Of a DNA stretch of 64,000 nt, positions 55,441 through 64,000 are shown piece after piece. Numbering within the stretch: the first letter of the stretch is position 1; every line of letters begins with the position of its first letter. Below the pieces are notes generated by a model. It was not told the origin of the DNA. It saw only the letters and a list, made by a program, of their open reading frames with translations, and searched no databases. The position numbers and the translations under genes are program-made. This DNA is from Lyophyllum atratum (taxonomy: Eukaryota > Basidiomycota > Agaricomycetes > Agaricales > Lyophyllaceae). The stretch covers positions 1,178,001 through 1,242,000 of the forward strand of contig JACGCN010000005.1 of the NCBI GenBank assembly GCA_014905825.1, given 5' to 3'.

Positions 55441-58200
55441 CTACGACTGCTGAGGCAGGAATTCTTTGTGTGTCATCTGTAAAGAACACGATGAGATTGG
55501 GCAACGATTGCGAATGTCAAACCCACGATGAAACTTGAGCCACTCCTTGCGAAGCTCCAACAAGAAGACCTCCCTCGGAGGCAGAGTATCCTGAAATACA
55601 GGAACGTCGATGTCGTACTCGCCGAAGCTGAAGGCTCGATAGAGCGTCCAACTATAAACATACGTTAGAGCCTTCTTGCACGCCTTCAAGTCTTTCCGGT
55701 CGAGCATCGTGGCATTTTCATTCAGGAGGACGAGGAACCTCGATATAACCCTCAGCGTCATGAATCGCCCAACATCCCAGACGAACGTCTCTGCAACTTT
55801 GTGGATGAACTTCGTGCAGAAAATTAAGCTCTGTGGGGATGACACTTGAGTGGCTTGGTACACGAGCATCATAACATGATGAACAATGCGAGGGTAGGAT
55901 CGGTGCGCTGGTCGATAGTTCATAGGGTCCGGGTTTAAACATTCTCGTAATATCTGGTCCACAACCGTCATAGCGGTACTCAAAGAGTGCACGCCGCTGG
56001 CGACCCAGCGCACAAGACACTCTGTCACGACATCATGTTCCACGGAATCTTGGTAGGTCGTGCTCGGCGTCATCGTCGGGCTGTTCATCATTGACAGAAG
56101 GATTTCTTTTCCATACTCCGGGTCGAGCACGCACGGGTCCCAGTACCATGACTAGGACATCGTTGAGCCTTGTATGGTCCTGAAGGTAGTCGTTCCCCTA
56201 GGTGAATCTCCAATAATCGGACAAGCGTTGAGATCCCAGACCACACCGTGTCGTTATAGACTTCGACAAGCTCCGACGGGACTGAGTGCATGGGCTGCCG
56301 CGTGAGGTAGTTCGCGGACAGCATTGTGAGGATAGGGTGTGAATATTTGGCTCTGCCTTGGGTTGGAATTAAGGATGCCATAGCCGCCAGGAACATCTGA
56401 TTTGGGGTTCCGTTGACCATACGAGGCCGGCTTACAAGGTGATGCTCTGCGGCCCTCCTAACCGCTGTGAGGAGAGCGACGCGTTGTTGCGGGCTGAAAC
56501 CATCAAATGACAGTTGCATAGAATCGCTTATCTTCAGCAGTAGCATCTGTACATATCACTCATAAGCCCGGGCCTTCGGTCCTACAATAATTGAAGGTGA
56601 CTCACCAAAACCAAGGCACAGTTTCCGAACCATCCTTGCAGCAGAAAGGTTGCTGCGAAGGCTCGCTTCCGGGGACAGAAGATGTAAAATGCTTCGTAGT
56701 CCAAGATCGGGAAAGTCGGTCTGATCATAAGGGCGCTCAGATGACTTGAAGTCGTGCATTATTCCTTCTAAAGCGGCCGAAGCTTGGTCAAGGACTTCGT
56801 CGTCGAATGTATCCTGCAGAGCCATGTGGTAAACCTTGCGGTTTGCAGGTGAAAGGTCTATTTCGTCGTGGATGTGTGGTAACAGTGTACCCAAGTTAGA
56901 TGCTGCATCTGGGTCTTTCGGTGTGTTGCGGGAGTTCAAATAGCACGAGAGAGACGTTTGATAAGGCGAGACCTTCGAATATCGAATACCGTGTATTAAC
57001 GCACCACAGAGCAACGTACCGACTGCCGTCACCAAAACCAGGCAGATAAAAGATGCCGCAAATATGGGCTTGATTCCCGGCGACGCGGTGAAGAGTGTAT
57101 CAAGAAGGCCTTCAATGAAAAGGGCAACAGGTATCAAGAGAACCTGTGGAAGTGCTTCCAGGCACGGTCCAAGAAAGACCTTGGCCTTGGCCCATCGCTG
57201 ATGTATTTCCGTCAGCTGTGCGACCGCAGTCACCTTCCGACCTCATAAGCAAGGCCAAGTAGCTCCGGCCCGCGACAGCGAGAGCTGCAACCGATAACTG
57301 TATTCTGATGCATTAGCGCCAGGCTGGGAGGGAATGGTTTCAACTTTACACTCATGATTAAGGAGATGGACCAGCAAACGTTGACTGCGTACGTCACTCG
57401 GAGTTGGGACGAAGAGTTTGGGTCGTTTCAATTCAAGAGTTGCAGCTGAAGGTTGGGTGCTCAGGGCTATAATGATATCCGTAAGGTTTGCAAGGAGCTC
57501 GTTCGTGCGAGCGACTTGATCGGGTTGAAGAGTTTTCAACGACTCGACGAGGAAGGCGGTGACGATAGCAGAGAAGAGGCCAACCTTGATGAATAATTGA
57601 TTGGGAGTTAGATGTCAGTGAAAGGAGGTCTGTAGCAAGTCACGCACAAAAATCAAGAGTGTATCTAATCCTCCTCGCCATCTTTCAAGCGTGGATTCGG
57701 TATTTTTCAAAGTGGATTTCAACAGCGGGTTCCATACACTGCTGCTGCGCGCCTGGAACAGGTGTGACAGGGCTGCGTTGACAGATCTTCAGAATTTCTC
57801 CCGATGAGCTCGTACACCCTACTTCGCGCCTTTGAGAAGGAAGTACCTGCTTCTGCCTGTCGCTTGTCCAGCCTTTGTATGAGATCATTCTGCTCCTTCA
57901 ACAGACTTCGGATACTAGATCACAGTAAGACTTGGGATGTACAGTGATACTTTGCATGGCCTTACTCCTGAAGGATACCCAGGTCGACATTGGAGGTGGG
58001 TCCGTTCCTAACATCCGGCGCGCTATGCCATATCAAGAATTGTATACGAACAGCCATGGTAGGGCATACCTTTTTGGAAAGGGCTCGAAATTAGGTGAGG
58101 TACGGTTCAGGAACCCTTGAGACGTCATAGAGATTAAGACGAGACTTGAACCACCAACCTAAGGAGCTCACCCATTTACTCCCATGTCAGCCTTGCTCAT
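55441..58200 (-). pseudogene. DUF6535-type membrane protein gene, probably broken
   Basis: The minus strand reads a DUF6535-like protein, a family expanded in Agaricomycetes. A possible start is MSKADMGVNG at 58200. Next are a coiled segment (VDLGILQDIRSLLKEQNDLI), the core motif LERWRGGLDTLLIF joined by an intron to VGLFSAIVTAFLVESL, and NELLANLTDIIIALSTQP. Membrane helices include WSISLIMS-LSVAALAV and EALPQVLLIPVALFIEGLL, then FAASFICLVLVTAVGTLLCG. A long soluble C-terminus follows (QLSFDGFSPQQRVALLTAV, then VLDPEYGKEILLSMMNSPT) to a TAG at 55,441. The N-terminal third splices cleanly. Later the frame changes without a usable intron near 57,400, near 57,240, possibly near 56,550 and near 56,140. 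Function is unknown. Alternatives are unusual splicing or assembly indels. Confidence 0.55.
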
Positions 58201-58543
58201 GGTCAGTTGGAGCTCTAGAATTTCCCAGGACTGGCATATGCTCGTGGTCACTTGCTAGCGCTAAAGAGCTTCCACTGTCAGCTTTGATGGACACTTGACG
58301 GATGCGAAGCCTATACACCTATGGTGAGATTAACGACATGGGGCGGGTTTTGGCGGAAAGATAAACGAAGAGTTATCTGACTCCGATAGAATCTACCATG
58401 GATGGTATTGGACTCGGAGACAAGACAAGTCAGTACTTGCTAAAAATAAACTTGAGGAGATCGACTCTAGAGATCACGTGCACATCTAAAAGTTTATTGC
58501 AGAATTTGACCAAGAGCAGACTGCAGATAAGTCTCGCCGACCG
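58201..58543. promoter_or_regulatory. Intergenic region upstream of PWP1
   Basis: 343 bp between the possible DUF6535-type start and the PWP1 start. A CACGTG E-box is at 58,475-58,480, 64 bp upstream of the PWP1 ATG. No gene. Confidence 0.4.
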
Positions 58544-60514
58544 ATGACCAGCCTCATCTCAGCCGTTGCCTGGGTGCGGCGAGGTGTCACAGCCCAGCAC
58601 CCGCAAAAATATGTCCTGGATGACCAGGAACTCGAGCGCGTCAGTGCTCTTGCCCGAATCGAGCTTGAGGATGCTCGTGTAGAACTTGAACGGGCTCACG
58701 AGGCTGCAAAATCCATGGGCCGAGGGGCAGAAGGGGAAGAAGCAGATGATGCAGGTGAAGAAGATGACGAGGATGAGTGGGTTGAGTACGTCCTTCTTTT
58801 GTCAGTCCTTGGGACAACACTAATTTTTTGTACCAAGTGAGGATGAGGATGAGGATGCGATGGACGTTGACTCCGCGCCCAAACCTAAAGATGATGATCT
58901 ATCTCAGTACAAACTGGACAGTTACGACGATGATATAAAGGCGGCTGGTCAGAGATTCTCTTGATCACGCCTCAATTGACCTGATCCTGAATTATTACAG
59001 ACACTGGGCCCTTCAGTAATATCAAGGGCCTCACATACTACCGAGACAACGAGGAGGATCCTTATATCACACTAAAAGACGTGGGTGCTTACTGTTGCCT
59101 TATTTCTGAATTCACCGATTGACTTTCTTCCAGGACGAAGAAGATGAACGCGAAGAGCTTGAGGTCCTTCCTTCTGACAATCTCATCGTAATCGCCAAAA
59201 CGGAGGACGAGATATCCCAACTAGAAATATACGTTTACGACGAATCCCAAGAAAACCTCTACGCACACCACGATCTCATGTTACCCAATTTCCCTCTCTG
59301 CCTCGAGTGGTTGGACTTTACACCCGCCTCATCGTCTGCCTCAGCGTCCGCCAACACTGCAAACCCCGGATTCGGTAACTATATCGCCGTGGGCACACTT
59401 GATCCTGAAATAGAGATATGGTCGCTCGACCTTGTCGAGGCTATGTACCCTAGTTCCATCCTCGGTCGCCCTGATCAGACCAAGGCGCACATTCCAACGC
59501 CTCTTGGGACAGGAAAGAAAAAGAAAAAGAAGACCAAACATCGAGCTGTGGAAAAGGGCTATCATGTAGACGCGGTCCTGGGACTCAGTTGGAACAAAGT
59601 TCAGAGGAACTTGTTGGCCAGTGCAAGCGCCGACCGGACAGTGAAACTATGGGACTTGAGTCGGGATCCTACTATCAGTGGCGAGGGGATGGAAGATGGG
59701 GCAGGCGGGGGCGCAATACGGAGCTTCGATGTCCACAAGGACAAGGTGCAAGCTGTACAGTGGAACGAAAAGGACCCAAGCGTCCTGTTAACAGGAAGTT
59801 ATGATCGGACCGTGCGGACATTCGACTCTAGATCACCCACCTCCGGTGTTGGTGCGATTTTGGGCAGTGATGTCGAGGCCCTAAGGTGGGATCCTTGGGA
59901 GGATCACGGTTTCTATGTATGTTCTACGACCCGCAAATTACGCAAGCGAACTGACGATTCAACCTAACAGGTGTCTCTTGAGAATGGCCTTGTTCTCAAT
60001 TTTGATGTCCGGACGCTGCCTTCGAATCTGGACAACCCTTCGCCGGCACGCTTCACGCTATCTGCCCACGATGGCGCTGTCTCCTCCATAGATGTTAACC
60101 CGCACATCAAGGGCTGCATCGCGACTGGTGGGACGGACAAGCTTGTCAAAGTCTGGAACGTTGTGGACGAGGCAGACGGAGGGAAAAGGAATGTCAGTCT
60201 CGTGGCCTCGAGAGACCTAGGCGTCGTACGTATCATTTTCTTTGCGTCACTGCGTTCGCTTACGCTAGGATTAGGGGAAAGTGTTCTCGACAGTCTTCTC
60301 TCCCGACGATCCTCTCACCCTTGCAGCTGCGGGTTCGAAAGCAAAACTACAGATTTGGGACGTTGGCGCGAATTTGGGAGCCCGGAAAGCATTCGGTGCC
60401 AAACTCAAGGAAGCTGGCAGAGTGCTTCGGAAGGAGGCCAGCAACACAGGGGTTATTGGAGTCGTCAGCGATGACGAGGAAAGCGGTGATGAGGGTGGTG
60501 GTGACGAGGATTAA
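58544..60514 (+). CDS. PWP1: PWP1-type WD40 protein (ribosome biogenesis)
   Basis: Starts MTSLISAVAWVRRGVTAQHP at 58544, the conserved PWP1 N-terminus, and ends DDEESGDEGGGDED at 60514. Introns occur near 58,785-58,838, 58,950-59,003, 59,082-59,132, 59,916-59,970 and 60,227-60,280. An acidic region (about residues 70-110) and the YDDD-x-GPFSNIKGLTYYRDN segment precede about five WD40 repeats, including the signature units LASASADRTVKLWDL, LLTGSYDRTVRTFD, CIATGGTDKLVKVWNV and LAAAGSKAKLQIWDV. A Lys-rich stretch (KKKKKKTKHR) interrupts the propeller. In yeast and animals PWP1 is a nucleolar factor needed for rRNA processing and 60S assembly. The acidic C-terminal tail is typical. Confidence 0.92.
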
Positions 60515-60636
60515 CCAGCTTGCATCCGTATGCTATTCGCGGCATTACTATCATGTTTTGTTGAGCTGAAATGCGGATATATTGCCCTGCTCTACTAAGG
60601 AGTCTAGGATAAACTGCTCTATTAATGGGTGGGTCT

Positions 60637-62624
60637 CTAATTAAATTTTCTCCGCCGGTATGAGATAGTCCTAGGAGCTTTCGGCATCGTGATCATGGTC
60701 TGAAGCGGTAGGAGTGAGCGATGTTAAAAAGAACAATAATGGGAGAGCTTACATGGTAGTTGTGGTCTGGTACGCGGTCAATACGAATTTCCATCTGGCG
60801 AATAATAGTGGCGACGATTGTCCCGAGTTGCAGATAGGCAAACTATTGACAGAGCCATCAGAAACGGCTACTCATTAGAAACCGATAGGGACCGACCTGC
60901 TCTCCGATGCACCTGTGCTTGCCTGCGCCGAACGGCTGGTATGGACTCTCGGTACCCTTGCTAACCGCTCCGAAACCATAATCAACCTTCTCGCCGTTCT
61001 CATCTGCATAGGTCGCAAAGGCCTGGGCAGCAACACCCTCGGGATCACTCCACCTGTACGGGTCCCATTTGAGCGCATCCTTCCACACCCTGGGATCGGT
61101 CTGGCTAACTGCAGGGGAGGCGAGAACGTAATGGCCTTTGGGAACGATGTATGTCGTATCTTTTGAAGGAGCAGAGAGCGATGCAGGGACGACGACATCA
61201 TCTCTGACTTTGCGCATAATACTGTGGATGGGAGGATGCATGCGAAGGGTCTCGCGGATGACTGCGTCCATGAGAGGCAGAGTACGAAGTTCTTCGAAGG
61301 TCATGGAGCGAAGTTTGCCGTTTGGTCCGCCGAAATGCTTCACCTGTTCTTGATAGAGGGCTTCCGCGATGTCCGGGTTGGCAGCTATGTGTAGGAGAGT
61401 CCAAGAGCCGGATGAAGAACTGGTGTGCTGCCCAGCCATGAGGAGAGCAATCATGATGTGCGCAATCTCGTGATCCTTGAGGAGTTTGCCGTTGCGGTAT
61501 GTCTGTTGCATAAGGGCTTCAATCATGTCCGGTTCATTGTGCTAAGGACATGCGTCAGTAGAGATATTAACGCAAAGCCATGGATCACTCACATTGCCAT
61601 CAGCCCGACGCTTCTTGACAATGTCAACGTAAAACTGACTCATTTTGGCCTGAGCTTTGTCTCGTCGGCGGTAGCTGGGAAGAGGAAGGTTGGGGAACAT
61701 GAAGTTAAGCGGGGTGAAGCCTCCGTCAAGATCGTTGTACAAGCCCGAGAAGGATTTGTTCAGGTTCTCGCGAACCTCCTTCCCTTGCAAGGTCCTCGAT
61801 GCCGTCAAGATGGTGATCTCCTGAAGAACTTTCTGCACGTCGAAAGTGCCCCATTCGTTGATGTCGTTGGCCTGGAAGACGGAGAAAGAAGGATCGCGTG
61901 CCATGAAGTCTTCAACCTCTTCCTCAATCATGCCAACATATGTGCGGAAGTTCTCTGAGGATAGACCAACTTTCACGAATCGCTTCTGCTCCATGAAAAC
62001 ATCGTTGGGAACATCGTAAACGACATCCTTGCCGAACACAGGGGTCGTTAGATGCTGCAATCAGGGTTAACTAAGTATAAAGCGGAAGACACGTCGTGAA
62101 CTCACGGTATACGCGTCTTCTGCATTCAATACCGTGGATTTGCCTCCCAAAATAAAATTATTCCCTTTCGGGCCGAGAGCAACCGTGACTTTGCGTCCAA
62201 GCAGGATGAACGTGAACACATCGCCATACTACATAGCCGTGTCAGACTCGGCGCCAGAAGAGACAACTCATCATGACAATCACCTTTTCCCGGCACGCGA
62301 ACAAGAAACTCATGGGGTCGTTTCCATACGAAACAGCTGAACCAACAACTGGTAGCCAGTGGAAAATTACTGGGGGGTCGGTAGCTTTGCGAGGGGCAAT
62401 CTATTACGCAATATAAACAAACTGCGCACTAACGGGAGTGCGGAGAAGACACGTACGAATTGCCACAGCACGTTGAGAAGGATAGCAATTACGGGGGTGT
62501 TTAAAATTAGGAGAAGAGCCAGTCGTGAATTGGATTGCGGGAAGTAGGTCTGTGCATCGGCCAGGTATGCAGACCAGACATCCTTGAACGGAAGTGTGCC
62601 GTTCAGGTGAGTAGCGAACGACAT
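60637..62624 (-). CDS. ERG11: Lanosterol 14-alpha-demethylase, cytochrome P450 CYP51 (copy 1)
   Basis: A multi-exon gene from MSFATHLNGTLPF at 62624 to the TAG at 60637-60639. It has an N-terminal membrane anchor (LALLLILNTPVIAILLNVLW), a proline-rich hinge (PPVIFHWLPVVGS), the substrate-recognition block VFGKDVVYDVPNDVFMEQKR, the I-helix LLMAGQHTSSSSGSW with the oxygen-activating H-T pair, the K-helix ETLR, and the haem-binding loop PFGAGKHRCIGEQ with the Cys ligand. The Tyr in VVYDVPND is the position whose change causes azole resistance in several fungi; it is the usual residue here. CYP51 removes the 14-alpha methyl group from lanosterol/eburicol in the ER on the way to ergosterol. A close copy lies just upstream on the same strand. 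Confidence 0.95.
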
Positions 62625-62979
62625 GACGGAGGGACTGAAGGAGTGGTACGTCTAAAGTCACGCTGCTTTATTCTAAATTATTGATCCCGCAAAAATTCTC
62701 GAATCGAACCACTCTGATTCGTCCCACGCGATTGCGTGCCTTAGTGAATTCTAACGGCCACCATTGACCAACCAGACCGAAGCAGGTCGAAGGCGACTAC
62801 CTCGTACTACTCTTGGTTGCATAGGGTTCTTGGTAAATCACGGATCTTGCAATTACCTCCGTACCGGTACCCACCAGATTCAAACCGGATACACAGTTCG
62901 CAGATCTGCCGAGATACGATTCAGAAGAACAATTATATTATGAACTGCCAACGCGGAAGGCTTGTATAGGTGTATGAAC
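62625..62979. other. Spacer between the two CYP51 copies
   Basis: 355 bp holding the promoter of copy 1 and the 3' end of copy 2. A short palindrome (GTACCGGTAC) lies near 62,861-62,870. No gene. Confidence 0.45.
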
Positions 62980-64000
62980 TCAGGGCATGGTCTTCCGAAC
63001 AGTCCTCCGCCTGTAGGATATATTCCTGGGCGTCTTGGGCATCAAGATCATCGTCTAAAGCCAGAATGAGACTATGTAAATAGTTGCAACATGAAGAAAC
63101 TATCTCACATGATAATTGTGTTCCGGAACCGTATCGATGTATAATTCCAGATGGCGAATGATCGTGGCAATGAGCGTCCCAAGTTGCAGATACGCAAACT
63201 ACCAGAGTATGAGAGAAAAAAGCAGTGGTGGAGGATGCTCGGAGACTTACTTGTTCACCAATGCACCTGTGTCGACCCGCTCCAAAAGGCTGGTACGGGC
63301 TCTCGGTACCCTTGCTAACCGCGCCAAATCCATAGTCGATTTTTTCGCCATGCTCATCAGCGTAGGTCGCGAATGCTTGTGCGGCGATACCCTCAGGGTC
63401 ACTCCAGCGATAAGGATCCCACTTGAGAGAGTCTTTCCATACTCTGGGATCAGTTTGACTAATGAGGGGCGAGGCAAGGACCCAGTTTCCTTTGGGGACG
63501 ACATATGTGGTATCTTCAGAAGGTGCAGAGAGAGAGGCAGGGATGACGACATCGTCTCGAACTCCCCGCATGATGCTATGAATGGGAGGATGAAGACGAA
63601 GGGTCTCGCGGATGACAGCGTCCATGAGAGGTAGCTCCCGGAGTTCCTCGTAGGTCATAGAGCGAAGCTTGCCGTCAGGAGATCCGAAGTGCTTGACTTG
63701 TTCTTGGTAGAGGGCTTCCCTGTTACATAAAATATTCAGCACAATGTCGATAGTGGACCAATGAGCAAATTGCTAACGCGATGTCTGGATTGGCAGCAAG
63801 ATGGAGGATTACCCAGGATCCTGACGAGGAACTGGTGTGTTGACCAGCCATTAAGAGAGTGATCATCATATGCGCGATTTCATGGTCTCTAAGTTTCTTG
63901 CCATCGCGGTACGACTGCTGCATCAACGCATCGATCATGTCGGGTTCATGGCTCTACAGGAGGTCGTTAAGTATACCTTCGAGAAAGAGAGAAAAATAGG
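62980..64000 (-). CDS. Second CYP51 paralogue, 3' part only (cut by window edge)
   Basis: The visible coding part starts at the exon beginning 63953 (SHEPDMIDALMQQSYRDGKK) and ends with TGA at 62980-62982; the 5' half lies beyond the window. The I-helix (LLMAGQHTSSSSGSW), K-helix (ETLRLHPPIHS) and haem loop (PFGAGRHRCIGEQ) are all present. Over the 128 residues from LPLMDAV to CIGEQ it differs from copy 1 at 14 positions by my count. The C-terminus differs: YRRRTVRKTMP instead of YRRRKFN. An intron after PDIA interrupts the frame near 63,720-63,780, so read-through there gives an unrelated tail. It probably also demethylates sterols; whether it is expressed is unknown. Confidence 0.9.

Noticed and set aside
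62700..62745. Possible tRNA T-loop (GGTTCGATTC on the minus strand)
   Set aside because: No matching acceptor, D or anticodon stem could be folded around it.
1..64000. Biosynthetic gene cluster or defence island
   Set aside because: The genes are mostly unrelated housekeeping genes; there is no backbone synthase other than the primary fatty acid synthase, and no tailoring-enzyme cluster around it.

Overview
This window is nuclear DNA from a filamentous fungus, almost certainly a mushroom-forming basidiomycete (Agaricomycetes). The signs are dense genes cut by many introns of about 50-65 nt with GT..AG ends; a fatty acid synthase whose alpha and beta parts are fused in one chain of about 3,930 residues; Zn2Cys6 transcription factors; a DUF6535-type membrane protein; and two adjacent CYP51 sterol demethylase genes. 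I cannot name the species. No rRNA, tRNA or CRISPR array was recognised.

Layout. 1-1,781 (+) formin-type GBD/FH3 protein without an FH2 domain; 2,060-4,897 (-) GMC oxidoreductase; 5,429-11,860 a full-length, apparently intact non-LTR retrotransposon (-) between 14-bp target-site duplications; 11,962-13,333 (-) DnaJ/Hsp40; a 3.1-kb stretch without a recognisable gene; 16,452-19,612 (+) secreted-kelch, single-pass membrane protein; 2 kb with no gene; 21,620-22,149 (-) acyl-CoA-binding protein; 22,702-24,317 (+) tandem-PH-domain protein; 25,250-27,392 and 28,396-30,909 (+) two paralogous Zn2Cys6 regulators; 2.4 kb with no gene but a 22-bp perfect palindrome; 33,317-36,713 (-) VTC4-type polyphosphate polymerase; 36,959-38,474 (+) Gtr2/RagC GTPase; 38,929-51,827 (+) fatty acid synthase; 52,188-54,227 (-) Dbp5 RNA helicase; 54,330-55,279 (+) NMNAT-like nucleotidyltransferase with a frame break; 55,441-58,200 (-) DUF6535-like gene with several frame breaks; 58,544-60,514 (+) PWP1 WD40 ribosome-biogenesis factor; 60,637-62,624 (-) CYP51; 62,980-64,000 (-) second CYP51, cut by the window edge.

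How the genes relate. This is mostly a set of housekeeping genes rather than one gene cluster, but lipid metabolism recurs (fatty acid synthase, acyl-CoA-binding protein, two sterol demethylases). Vacuolar nutrient signalling is represented by a divergent pair: VTC4 makes polyphosphate at the vacuole, and Gtr2 is a Rag GTPase of the TORC1 pathway at the same membrane. Their start codons lie 245 bp apart. Other head-to-head pairs are Dbp5/NMNAT (102 bp), acyl-CoA-binding protein/PH protein (552 bp) and DUF6535/PWP1 (343 bp).

The most unusual observations are a 9-nt microexon in VTC4 that encodes part of the SPX lysine motif, an intron splitting the catalytic cysteine codon of the fatty acid synthase ketoacyl synthase, the intact LINE with an 8-nt ORF1/ORF2 stop-start overlap, the tandem CYP51 pair, and clustered frame breaks at 54.5-57.5 kb. 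Exon boundaries were read by eye from splice consensus and protein continuity. They are most reliable for the fatty acid synthase, the two regulators, the acyl-CoA-binding protein, DnaJ, the kelch protein and the GBD/FH3 gene, where all phases add up.
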